Source: Colwellia sp. (lineage in GTDB: Bacteria; Pseudomonadota; Gammaproteobacteria; Enterobacterales; Alteromonadaceae). Taken from it: a DNA stretch of 64,000 nt. The notes under the pieces are model-generated. The model saw nothing but the letters and a program-made list of their open reading frames with translations, searched no databases and was not told where the DNA came from. A program made the translations under genes and the position numbers. Positions within the stretch are counted from its first letter, which is position 1. Each line of letters opens with the position of its first letter. Location: contig JABSOY010000005.1 of the NCBI GenBank assembly GCA_013215385.1, positions 434,001 to 498,000 on the forward strand, read 5' to 3'. Below are positions 45,639-54,609 of the stretch, in pieces.

Positions 45639-46895
45639 ATGGACTTACAAAGAGAAAAAAAACAGACACCATTATGGCGAAAATACTGGTACGTGATCCT
45701 TGTTTTACTACTTGCGTTTGCTACTTATCAATTTAAAACCGTGATGGGAAATGCGACATTTATTGTTAAACAAAATGAGCTGGTCACTGCAAAAGTAGAA
45801 CAGGGCCGCTTTCAAGTAAATATCCGTGCTACCGGTGTTTTAAAGCCCGTAAATATTCGTTGGGTAGCTGCGCAGGTTTCTGGTCGTGTTGAGCAAGCTT
45901 TTGTTAAAGCTGGCGCATTAGTGAGCAAAGGACAATTACTTATTCAGCTTTCTAACCCTGAATTGCACAGCGAACTTGAAAAGTCTCGCTGGGAGTACGA
46001 AGCAAAAAAAGCTGAAAACCACGCCGCTTTTGTTGCCCTTGAATCTCAATTTCTTGATTTGGAAAATTCGGTCGTTGAAGCAAGTTATAGCTATCAAAGT
46101 AGTAAACTAAAGCTTGATGCTGAAACTCAACTTATTGCGCAGAAAAATGCCACGGTTTCTGCACTTGATTATCAAAGAAGCCAGCTAACCGTAAAACAGA
46201 AAATGCAATATTGGCTATCGCAACAGCAAAAAGTAAAAAAAATGAGCGCTAATTTAATCGCAACGAAAACGGCCCAGCAAGCGCGTTTAGGTTTGGTTGA
46301 AAATAATTATCAACGCATGAAAGCTCAGGTGTCATCTTTATCGGTTAAAGCGACAATGAGCGGTGTTATACAAAAAGTTTCTCTTGTGTTAGGTGAGCAA
46401 GTCCAAGTAGGGGGCAGTGTTGTACTTATTGCTGACCAAGGTTCACTTTTCGCTGAGCTGCAAGTACAAGAAATTAAGGTCGCAGATATATCCTTAGGAC
46501 AATCTGTTGTCGTAGATACGCGTAGCAACACCATCTTTGGAGAGGTTATTCGTATTGATCCAGCGGTTAATGCTGGCATGGTACAAATTGATGTAAAGCT
46601 TAACAGTGAATTACCCAATGAAGCACGCCCTGACTTAACCGTAGATGGTTTGATAGAAGTGAGTAATATTGCTGATGCGTTATATGTTAAACGTCCGGTT
46701 TTTGCACCCCGTTACAGTGATGCTGGCCTGTATAAAATTACCGGTGATTATCAGTTCGCGCAGAAACAAATGGTGAAATTAGGGCAAAGCTCGGTAAATC
46801 AAATTCAAATAATTTCTGGCTTACAGGTAGGCGATGAAATCATTATTTCAGACACCTCTGGTTGGCAAGAGCATCAAGAAGTGATGATTAATTAA
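45639..46895 (+). CDS. HlyD/MacA-type periplasmic adaptor
   Basis: A 418-residue membrane fusion protein. One N-terminal TM (about 16-32), a biotinyl-lipoyl-like half (RWVAAQVSGRVEQAFVKAGALVSKGQLLIQL), a long alpha-hairpin coiled coil (about 105-215), the returning lipoyl half (VKATMSGVIQKVSLVLGEQVQVGG) and beta-barrel region. It would link the inner-membrane ABC exporter to an outer-membrane channel; no TolC gene is present here. First gene of the five-gene sigma-54 module. Confidence 0.9.
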   Translation: MDLQREKKQTPLWRKYWYVILVLLLAFATYQFKTVMGNATFIVKQNELVTAKVEQGRFQVNIRATGVLKPVNIRWVAAQVSGRVEQAFVKAGALVSKGQLLIQLSNPELHSELEKSRWEYEAKKAENHAAFVALESQFLDLENSVVEASYSYQSSKLKLDAETQLIAQKNATVSALDYQRSQLTVKQKMQYWLSQQQKVKKMSANLIATKTAQQARLGLVENNYQRMKAQVSSLSVKATMSGVIQKVSLVLGEQVQVGGSVVLIADQGSLFAELQVQEIKVADISLGQSVVVDTRSNTIFGEVIRIDPAVNAGMVQIDVKLNSELPNEARPDLTVDGLIEVSNIADALYVKRPVFAPRYSDAGLYKITGDYQFAQKQMVKLGQSSVNQIQIISGLQVGDEIIISDTSGWQEHQEVMIN

Positions 46896-46954
46896 TTCAC
46901 TTAATAATCCAAATAATATAACTGACCATATAACAGATAAAGTAAAGGGATAAA

Positions 46955-47689
46955 ATGACAACATTAATCGAATTAACAGGTATTAGTAAAACTTTTTTAA
47001 CAGAAGAAATAGAAACTCGTGCGATAGATAGCGTTAATCTCGTGATCAAGAAAGGGGAATATATTTCGTTAAGTGGTCAGTCAGGCTGTGGAAAGTCAAC
47101 GTTATTGTCTCTACTGGGATTATTAGATTCATCAACTCATGGTAGTTATAAGCTTGAAGGTGTCGATGTTTCGTCATTATCTCGTGATCAAAGGGCAAAA
47201 ATACGTAGTGAACAAATTGGTTTTGTTTTTCAGTCATTCAATTTGATTTCAGATTTAACTGTTTTTGAAAATGTGATGTTACCGTTAACCTATCAAAGTG
47301 GCTTAACTAAATCGGTTATTGAAACTAAAGTGCAACAAGTGCTTGAAAAAGTTGAAATGTCGCATCGTAAAGATCATTTCCCTTCCCAGCTATCAGGTGG
47401 TCAACAACAGCGTGTTGCTGTAGCACGAGCATTGGTTAACGATCCTGCCATTATTCTTGCTGATGAACCCACAGGTAATTTAGACTCAAAAAATGCTGAA
47501 ACGGTATTAACTTTATTAGATAAATTACACCAAGAAGGTTCAACTATTTGTATGGTGACACATGATCCTGCATCGGCAAAACGAGCTGAACGTTGTTTAG
47601 AAATGTTTGATGGTCGATTAATTGCAGACAACATCAATGTTAAAAATAATGCTACAGCCATGCCTACACCTGAATTAGCTGTAGGTTAG
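46955..47689 (+). CDS. MacB/LolD-type ABC transporter ATPase
   Basis: A 244-residue ATPase of the macrolide-exporter/LolD class. Walker A SGQSGCGKST, Q-loop FVFQSFNLI, signature LSGGQQQRVAVARAL, Walker B IILADEPTGNLDS and switch His in MVTHD. AAAGGGA precedes the ATG. Works with the FtsX-type permease encoded 8 bases downstream. Confidence 0.95.
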   Translation: MTTLIELTGISKTFLTEEIETRAIDSVNLVIKKGEYISLSGQSGCGKSTLLSLLGLLDSSTHGSYKLEGVDVSSLSRDQRAKIRSEQIGFVFQSFNLISDLTVFENVMLPLTYQSGLTKSVIETKVQQVLEKVEMSHRKDHFPSQLSGGQQQRVAVARALVNDPAIILADEPTGNLDSKNAETVLTLLDKLHQEGSTICMVTHDPASAKRAERCLEMFDGRLIADNINVKNNATAMPTPELAVG

Positions 47690-47697
47690 GGGGAAAT

Positions 47698-50121
47698 ATG
47701 TCTACATTTATTGATATAAAATACGCCTTAAGATTACTATTCAAAGCGCCTAAATTTACAGCGATGACTTTAGCAGTACTTATCGGTGGTCTTTCTATTA
47801 GTTTATTTACCTTTTCATTTTTGTATTCAACCATGTACAAAGATATCCCTTTGCCTAATGGTGACACTATGTTGTCAGTGAATGCAGAGTTTAATGGTGC
47901 ATTTCAAATACTCAACTCCTATGAATTTTCTGTTATCAAAGACCAGCAAACCGTACTGAGTGAGTTTGGTGTTTACGATAAAAATGATTTTAGGCTATCG
48001 TTTGATGATAGCGGAAAAAACGTCTTTGGCACTTATGTAGATGAAGGTTTTTTTACCTTCAGTAGCACCAAAGCAATTCAGGGAAGAACGTTACAAAAGG
48101 CTGATATGGCAGCAAATGCTGCACCTGTTGCAGTGATCAGTTCTCAGCTGTGGAAAAATGACTATTCATCTAATAAAAATATCATAGGTAAGACTATTAT
48201 TGTTAATGACATAGTCACCGAAATTATTGGTGTTATGCCTCAAGGGTATCGCTTCCCTGGATCTAGCCATCTTTGGTTACCGATTAAGTCATCAATGATA
48301 AAAACCTCACCAAAAAACGCTAATATTGTCTACTTGTATGGACGTATCAAGCCGGGCATTAGTAAAGCTAAAGCAGAGCAAACATTAAGCCAACAGCTTA
48401 ATGCGTTATACCAGCAAAGCGTCACTCAATACAATTTGGAGAAAGGGACAAAGTCTGTACAACTACTAACCTTTCCTTTTGCTCAAATGGGCGGACAAGG
48501 CACCATTATTTTTACTTTCCTTAACGTGATAGCAGGGATGATCCTTTTACTTGCTTGTATCAATGTTGGCAATTTACTACTCGCACGTGCTATTGAACGT
48601 CAAAAAGAAACAGCAATTAGAGCCGCATTAGGAGCATCTAGTCATCGTTTGGTAAGTCAACTCATGTGGGAAGGCATTATTATTACTGTGCTTGGTGGTG
48701 TTTTATCGGTTTTACTTGTTGGAGCCGCTTTACATTACACCAATATTATTTTGCACTCATGGAATGCTGACGCTTTAGTTTTTTGGTGGCAATGGGGTAT
48801 GGATAAAGAAACGCTATTAATGGCGATTGCTTTTACCTTAGTTACTATTTTTTTGTCATCATTTCTACCGGCTTGGCGTTCAGCAAATCAAGATATTAAT
48901 ACGACATTACGTGATGGAACTCGTGGTGCTCAGGGGAAAAAAGCAGGGCGTTTATCAAGGTATTTAGTCACTACCCAAGTATTTCTTGTCGCGATATTAA
49001 TGCTTATTGGTTCAATGTCGGCTTATGTTTCGCATAAATTTGTTAACTTAGAAATGGGTGATGATTATAGTAACGTTATGACGGCTCGAATGGACTTACC
49101 AAGTAATAAATATCCAGAAGCGCAGCAACAAATTGCGTTTTATCAACGTTTAATGGCAGATATTAAAAACCACCCCAAAGTCGTTGATGTGGTAACAAAT
49201 AATTGGCTTGGAAGTTTATCTCTTACTTTAGATGGGGTTGACTATACCGATGAAAACAGCAAGCCGACCGTAGATACGATAAGTGTTATTGGATCAACGG
49301 ATACCGTGGGCGTTGATCTAGTTGATGGGCGCTTCTTTGATCATCAAGATAAAGCAGGCAATCGTAAAGTTGCTATTATTAGTCAGTCAATGGCAAATCG
49401 ATATTGGCCAGGGGAAGCGGTTGTTGGAAAAAGTTTTACACTCAAAGTGAATGACAATAATGAAAAACTATTTATTGTTGGAGTGGTAACCAACCGAATG
49501 AACCCTGCGACTATGTTAGGTAAGCTTAACAGTGCCGATGAAATTTATATTTCGGCTTTGCAATTTATGACATCATATCAAATTCTGTATTACCGCATTT
49601 CAGGTAATCTCATTAATAGCGAAGAAATATTTTATCAAGCATTATATAAAACTGACCGGACTATTGATTTGTTTTATGCCGTACAACCTGCTGAAAAAAA
49701 TAGAGGGTTAATGCGTGATACGATGCAGTTAACATCAAACCTTACTTTTACCACTGGATTTTTTGCCTTAATGTTAGCGCTAGTTGGGATATACGGTTTA
49801 ACCGCTAACTCTGTTGCACAGCGTACACATGAAATAGGTATTAGACGAGCGGTTGGTGCCACCGACAAAAGCATTGTTCAGATGTTTTTAAAACAAGGAG
49901 CGAAACAATTAATTATCGGATTAGGATTGGCCTTAATTATTTTTGTATTAATCGCCTTTGGTTTTAATAAAATGTCGGAAGGAATATTTCCTGCTTATTT
50001 ATATTTAGTGATTGGTGCCACTGTAGTTATTGGTTTGTCGGTTATTGTGATGTTAGCGATTTATGCGCCAACGCGACGAGCGGTAAAAATGGAACCAAGC
50101 TCAGCACTTCGTTATGAATAA
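47698..50121 (+). CDS. FtsX/MacB-type ABC exporter permease (double-length)
   Basis: An 807-residue permease with an N-terminal TM (about 23-43), a MacB_PCD periplasmic domain, three TMs of a first FtsX core (about 275-400, containing RQKETAIRAALGASSHRLVSQL), then TM (about 425-442), a second periplasmic domain and a second FtsX core near the C-terminus (QRTHEIGIRRAVGATDKSIVQMFLKQG). The duplicated arrangement means one chain may provide the whole membrane part. AGGGGGAA precedes the ATG. The cargo is unknown; relatives export peptides, macrolides or lipoproteins. Confidence 0.92.
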   Translation: MSTFIDIKYALRLLFKAPKFTAMTLAVLIGGLSISLFTFSFLYSTMYKDIPLPNGDTMLSVNAEFNGAFQILNSYEFSVIKDQQTVLSEFGVYDKNDFRLSFDDSGKNVFGTYVDEGFFTFSSTKAIQGRTLQKADMAANAAPVAVISSQLWKNDYSSNKNIIGKTIIVNDIVTEIIGVMPQGYRFPGSSHLWLPIKSSMIKTSPKNANIVYLYGRIKPGISKAKAEQTLSQQLNALYQQSVTQYNLEKGTKSVQLLTFPFAQMGGQGTIIFTFLNVIAGMILLLACINVGNLLLARAIERQKETAIRAALGASSHRLVSQLMWEGIIITVLGGVLSVLLVGAALHYTNIILHSWNADALVFWWQWGMDKETLLMAIAFTLVTIFLSSFLPAWRSANQDINTTLRDGTRGAQGKKAGRLSRYLVTTQVFLVAILMLIGSMSAYVSHKFVNLEMGDDYSNVMTARMDLPSNKYPEAQQQIAFYQRLMADIKNHPKVVDVVTNNWLGSLSLTLDGVDYTDENSKPTVDTISVIGSTDTVGVDLVDGRFFDHQDKAGNRKVAIISQSMANRYWPGEAVVGKSFTLKVNDNNEKLFIVGVVTNRMNPATMLGKLNSADEIYISALQFMTSYQILYYRISGNLINSEEIFYQALYKTDRTIDLFYAVQPAEKNRGLMRDTMQLTSNLTFTTGFFALMLALVGIYGLTANSVAQRTHEIGIRRAVGATDKSIVQMFLKQGAKQLIIGLGLALIIFVLIAFGFNKMSEGIFPAYLYLVIGATVVIGLSVIVMLAIYAPTRRAVKMEPSSALRYE

Positions 50122-50140
50122 ATAGTGGCGAGTAAAAGCT

Positions 50141-50163
50141 ATCGCCCTAAAGGTTAGGGCGAT
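50141..50163 (+). other. Hairpin between permease and regulator genes
   Basis: ATCGCCCTA / TAGGGCGAT with a 5-base loop, no T tract. It may stabilise or process the operon mRNA or damp expression of the regulator pair. Confidence 0.5.
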
Positions 50164-50199
50164 ATACTCAGTTAAACCTAAGGTGTTAATTATATTCCT

Positions 50200-51600
50200 G
50201 TGAAAAATAAAAAAATCTTAATAGCTGACGATGACTTTAATATTATTGCCAGTTTAAAATATATGCTATCGGAAGAAAATTTCGATATTTTAGCGATGAC
50301 AACACCAAATGCTGTGCTGGAAAACCTCAAGCGAGAAAGTGTTGATCTTGTTCTTATCGACATGAATTTTCAGCAAGATACTACTTCTGGTAGCGAAGGA
50401 TTACAATTAGTTGCTGCTATTCAACAGTTTGACGATACGTTACCTATTATCGTGATGACAGGATGGGCAACTATTGATATCGCGGTTGATGCGATGCGTG
50501 CTGGCGCTAAAGACTTCATTCAAAAGCCGTGGAATAATGAGCGCATGCTCAGCGCGATCAATACCCAATTAAAATTGGCAAGTATTGACAAAAAATGTCA
50601 ACGGTTACACCAAGAAAATAAATTGCTTCGTGCACAAACACTTCCTGAGAGTAACGGCATTATTGCTCAATCACCGGCAATGAAAACCTTACTATCTTCA
50701 TTAGAAGAGTTGGCAAAAAGTGACATGAGCATTTTATTAACGGGCGATAATGGCACGGGTAAAAGTATGTTAGCAGCTTATGTGCATCAGTGCTCTGCAA
50801 GAGCAGATAACTCGTTTGTGCCTGTTAATATGGGCGCTATTCCTGAAAGCTTATTTGAAAGCGAAATGTTTGGCCACACGAAAGGGGCATTTACCGATGC
50901 CAAAGAAAATCGTATTGGTCGTTTTGAAATGGCAGAGCAGGGAACATTGTTTTTAGATGAGCTTGCTAATATTCCAATGGCTCAGCAAGCTAAGTTATTA
51001 CGAGTTTTAGAAGAGAAAAAGTTTGAAGTTGTCGGCAGTAGTAAATCACTCAACGCCGATGTACGTATTATTTCCGCGACCAACTGCGATTTGGCCAAAG
51101 CTATTAGCGAGCAAGTCTTCCGTCAAGATTTATATTATCGTTTAAACACTATTCAGTTAAGGGTGCCTTCATTACGTGAACGTATTGAAGATATTGAACC
51201 GCTAGCGAAACATTTTTTACAGACATTTTCAGCTAAGTATAATCTCCTTGCACCTGAGTTATCTGCTGAGGCTATTGATAAACTTCAGCAATATTCTTGG
51301 CCAGGAAACATTCGAGAGTTGAGCCATTTAATGGAAAAACTGCTGTTTACTTGTAAAAAACCAATGATAAGTGCACGTGATCTCCTGTTAGAAAATATTT
51401 TGCCCGGTGCTAATGCTGAGGAATTTAATGTGACTGAAAGCTCAACTCAAAACACGGTATTATCCTTAGATGAAATAGAAAAGTTGGCATTAGTCAATCG
51501 TTTGAAGTATCACCGAGGTAATGCCACCGAAACAGCTAAGTCTCTAGGGTTAAGTCGCAGTGGATTTTATCGTCGTATGAGTAAATATGGCCTTGATTAA
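50200..51600 (+). CDS. Sigma-54-dependent response regulator of the export module
   Basis: A 466-residue enhancer-binding protein: receiver with DDD at 10-12 and Asp54, AAA+ domain with Walker A TGDNGTGKSM, GTLFLDELANIP and FRQDLYYRLNTIQLRVPSLRERIED, and a Fis-type helix-turn-helix (NATETAKSLGLSRSGFYRRM). The sigma-54 contact loop reads GAFTDA (residues 229-234) instead of GAFTGA. Start is GTG; no ATG is near. It overlaps the kinase gene by 14 bases. Expected to activate the sigma-54 promoter at 45581. Confidence 0.93.
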   Translation: MKNKKILIADDDFNIIASLKYMLSEENFDILAMTTPNAVLENLKRESVDLVLIDMNFQQDTTSGSEGLQLVAAIQQFDDTLPIIVMTGWATIDIAVDAMRAGAKDFIQKPWNNERMLSAINTQLKLASIDKKCQRLHQENKLLRAQTLPESNGIIAQSPAMKTLLSSLEELAKSDMSILLTGDNGTGKSMLAAYVHQCSARADNSFVPVNMGAIPESLFESEMFGHTKGAFTDAKENRIGRFEMAEQGTLFLDELANIPMAQQAKLLRVLEEKKFEVVGSSKSLNADVRIISATNCDLAKAISEQVFRQDLYYRLNTIQLRVPSLRERIEDIEPLAKHFLQTFSAKYNLLAPELSAEAIDKLQQYSWPGNIRELSHLMEKLLFTCKKPMISARDLLLENILPGANAEEFNVTESSTQNTVLSLDEIEKLALVNRLKYHRGNATETAKSLGLSRSGFYRRMSKYGLD

Positions 51601-52933
51601 AAAACAGAAAAAGCAAAGTGATGATCATGGTTTATTGGCTTTGGTATTATGTTTGCCATGTTTACTTATCACGACACTAGCTTTGGTAGTCGCTAATGTT
51701 TCTGCTTATTTAATAGCCTTCATCATTATTGTTTTAACACTGATTGCCATTTTTACGGTAGTCATTTCCAAGCAAAAGTCGCAACAACAAATTAGAACAT
51801 TGGCAAATATAATTGAGTCAATGATTGATGGCGACTACAGTTTGCGTGGCAGAGAACAAAATAATTATGCGTATCAAGAATTATTAATTTTAGTGAATAA
51901 CCTCTCAGCTACCTTAGCATTAAGTAAAATTGAAGCGAAAGAAAGCCGACAATTACTCGACCGAATCATGCAACAAATGGATGCTATGGTGTTAGCTGTT
52001 GATGAGAAAGGGCGTATTGTCATGGCGAATGACTCTGCGCAAAAGTTACTTCTTATTGATATGTCACAACAGCACAACCTTCTCCTTACCGATTTAACTA
52101 TTGGTAAGGTCATTAGTATGGCAGAAAGCGGAATTATCAATTTTGAACAACCGCAACTTAAAGGAGAACATTTTCTCTTTAAAGAGTCTTTTTTAAGTGA
52201 AGGCAAGCAGCATCAATTATTTTTGATCACCTCGGCACAACGATTGTTATTAGAAAAAGAACGTAAGTCATGGCAAAGTTTATTGCGGGTTTTAAGTCAT
52301 GAAATGAACAACTCATTAACGCCGATTAGTAGTATTAGTCAGTCGATGACACAAAAACTAAAAAATGAAGACAAAGCGTTAAATCGCGACTCATTATTAA
52401 TGGGGGTCGAAATTATTAACGAGCGAGCAAGTTCGTTGAGTAGCTTTATTGCTAGTTATAGCCAGCTTTCACACTTACCTGAACCCAATAAAAGTACTTT
52501 TCCCTTAGAAGGGCTTATTCATCGTTGTGCGACGCTTTTCAGTGATTGCCAGCTTGTCTTTACGAAAGAAAGTATTGAGTTAAGTAATCTCACTGTTAAT
52601 GCTGATAAAGCTCAACTTGAGCAAGTCTTCATAAATATATTCAAAAATGCACAAGAAGCCATGCAAACCACAGATAATCATGCATCCAAGGATATTGAAG
52701 TATTTTGTCAAATGGATGACAAATACTTTCAGATTCATATTTGTGACTCAGGCTCAGGTATCGCCAATGAAGAAAACTTATTTGTACCTTTTTATAGCAC
52801 TAAGCCGCAAGGCAGCGGCATTGGCTTGGCCTTGTGTAAACAAATTTTATTTAATCATGGCGGGTTATTAACACTAACCAACAGGAAACAAGGGCAGGGC
52901 GCTGAAGCCATTATTTCGCTACCCAAATATTGA
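51587..52933 (+). CDS. NtrY-like sensor histidine kinase
   Basis: A 448-residue kinase with two close TM helices (about 16-37 and 40-60), so almost no periplasmic part, then a HAMP-like linker, PAS domain about 125-215 (AMVLAVDEKGRIVMANDSAQKLL), HisKA with LSHEMNNSLTPIS (His238) and HATPase with SGSGIANEENLFVPFYSTKPQGSGIGLALCKQ. Resembles NtrY-type kinases that sense within or near the membrane. Translationally coupled to the regulator. Last gene of the module. Confidence 0.92.
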   Translation: MALIKKQKKQSDDHGLLALVLCLPCLLITTLALVVANVSAYLIAFIIIVLTLIAIFTVVISKQKSQQQIRTLANIIESMIDGDYSLRGREQNNYAYQELLILVNNLSATLALSKIEAKESRQLLDRIMQQMDAMVLAVDEKGRIVMANDSAQKLLLIDMSQQHNLLLTDLTIGKVISMAESGIINFEQPQLKGEHFLFKESFLSEGKQHQLFLITSAQRLLLEKERKSWQSLLRVLSHEMNNSLTPISSISQSMTQKLKNEDKALNRDSLLMGVEIINERASSLSSFIASYSQLSHLPEPNKSTFPLEGLIHRCATLFSDCQLVFTKESIELSNLTVNADKAQLEQVFINIFKNAQEAMQTTDNHASKDIEVFCQMDDKYFQIHICDSGSGIANEENLFVPFYSTKPQGSGIGLALCKQILFNHGGLLTLTNRKQGQGAEAIISLPKY

Positions 52934-52948
52934 AAGCATTAATGCTTT
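52933..52948 (+). terminator. Possible weak terminator of the export module
   Basis: Palindrome AAAGCATTAATGCTTT at the stop codon of the kinase gene, followed by GTTTA. Weak stem and short T run. Confidence 0.3.
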
Positions 52949-53029
52949 GTTTACCCCGTATTTGTGAAATTAAACTTACCCTTGTATGGATTAATAAACA
53001 GCAATAGGGTAAATCGAGGGAGTATAAAT

Positions 53030-54202
53030 TTAGCGGGTGCTGACGATATTTTGCTGAAGACTATACAGCTTATGTTTGTATAGCTTTCTTTCATCAAGCT
53101 CATAGGTCCATTCTAATGCTTTAATCAACATAGCTTGGGCTTTATCCAGTTTATGTTGCTTTGCATAAATTTGATAAAGCCCCATATAAGCTTGGTTTAA
53201 ATATGGAGCTTTGCTCAAGGCTTTTTTAAAATGAATTTCGGCTTGTTTGCTATCACCTTTTTTTCTGGCTATAAAAGCTTCACCTAACGAGTGATAAGGA
53301 TTAGGGTCATCTAATTTATTCATCTGATTTTGTAATACTGTCGCTTCCTCTATTCGTTGTTGAGACTTAAGCAGCATAATATAATTACTTAATAGCGATA
53401 TATTCGGTTTTCCTACCTTCAAACCTTTCTTATATATTAATTCGGCTGTTATAAAATCTCCAGCTCTACGGTGAATAACGGCGAGCAAATTAATTATTGC
53501 CGTATTACTTTTATTATATTGATGGGCAGCATGCGCATACAAAAATGATTTGGCTAAATCTTTATTTACTAACGCGTCAGCGGAAATATTTTTATAATAC
53601 ATGGCAATAAATGTTTCATAAGAATACTTCCGCCCCTTGCGATTATCTTTATTTGGGAAATAATCAATGACTATGCCAGGGGTTGAAAGGTAAATAAAGT
53701 TATCTTCAGCAACAAAAGTATCATCATAAATTATTGTCTGGACATGAGAAGAAGATAAAATCACATCGGATTTTTTAGTGAAAATAGGCAGGGTATGGAC
53801 CGTGCGATAAGCAAAATCAATACCGATAAGTTTAGCGTAAGCTGTGGTTAAAATTGCTAAACTCATACAGTTGCCTTTATTAAGACGCATTGCGGTAGAG
53901 GCATCATAAGTTTCGCCATAATAGGTAAAATTAGCAAACCTCTCTTTAAGGATCTCACCTAGTGCTTGGTGGGCTTTAAAGCCTTTCGCTATTTTCTCGT
54001 TAAAGTGTAATAAAAACTCTTTTTGTTGTTCTGGCGTTAGAGCGAAGATCGCTTGTTCATCTAATAGCATTATTTTTTCTTGAGTGAATAAGCTGTAATT
54101 AAAAGGAATCTTAATAGGTTGGGATGGGTTTTGTGTTGTGACAGAACAAGCTGAAAAGGTGAGTACTAATATCAAGGGTAAAAGTAATCTTATGTTATTC
54201 AT
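53030..54202 (-). CDS. TPR lipoprotein with transglutaminase-like domain
   Basis: A 390-residue lipoprotein: lipobox FSAC (Cys19), a transglutaminase-like segment with Cys112 in NKGNCMSLAILTTAYAKLIGI and a later His (SSSHVQTIIYDD, 140s-150s), and at least three TPR repeats from about residue 215 (AKSFLYAHAAHQYNKSN, AELIYKKGLKVGKPN, AEIHFKKALSKAPYLNQAYMGLYQIY). AGGGA precedes the ATG. Role unknown; proteins of this layout occur in envelope or protease-like contexts in marine gammaproteobacteria. Confidence 0.8.
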   Translation of the reverse strand: MNNIRLLLPLILVLTFSACSVTTQNPSQPIKIPFNYSLFTQEKIMLLDEQAIFALTPEQQKEFLLHFNEKIAKGFKAHQALGEILKERFANFTYYGETYDASTAMRLNKGNCMSLAILTTAYAKLIGIDFAYRTVHTLPIFTKKSDVILSSSHVQTIIYDDTFVAEDNFIYLSTPGIVIDYFPNKDNRKGRKYSYETFIAMYYKNISADALVNKDLAKSFLYAHAAHQYNKSNTAIINLLAVIHRRAGDFITAELIYKKGLKVGKPNISLLSNYIMLLKSQQRIEEATVLQNQMNKLDDPNPYHSLGEAFIARKKGDSKQAEIHFKKALSKAPYLNQAYMGLYQIYAKQHKLDKAQAMLIKALEWTYELDERKLYKHKLYSLQQNIVSTR

Positions 54203-54609
54203 TTGTTATCCCTACAATGAGTTTTATTTTTCTAATGTTAGTAACTTAACTACGAACAACTAGGTAGTTAAGTTAGCAGAAAAAAAAAGTATATTAAAGG
54301 GCTGTATATAATTTATTCGCCTTAACTCTAGTTTTTATTAAAAATAAACAGAATTAAGGGGGGGTATATAATAAGAATATGATTGTTGGGAGTGATAATC
54401 TCACTCTCAAATATTTAAATGTGATAAAGTGTTTCTTTGCGGATTAAATCAACAAAAAAACATCAAAATATTTCCCTTTTGCTATAATTGATACAATTAA
54501 TTGCAATGATTTGATAAGCGCGTATCATTCGCGACTTTTCTACCTTATTTCTAGTCACTATTTATGCTCGGACTGGCAATAAATCCTTATACGGAGTTTA
54601 TAAAGTTTC
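54203..54609. other. Divergent intergenic region, 407 bases
   Basis: Between the TPR lipoprotein and the unknown 414-residue protein. It is very AT-rich and contains the 12-bp inverted repeat at 54242-54275; I see no RNA gene or open frame. Confidence 0.6.
54242..54275. promoter_or_regulatory. Perfect 12-bp inverted repeat
   Basis: TAACTTAACTAC (54242-54253) and GTAGTTAAGTTA (54264-54275), 10-base spacer, 40 bases upstream of the TPR lipoprotein start. No T tract on the far side in either direction, so an operator is more likely than a terminator. Confidence 0.5.
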
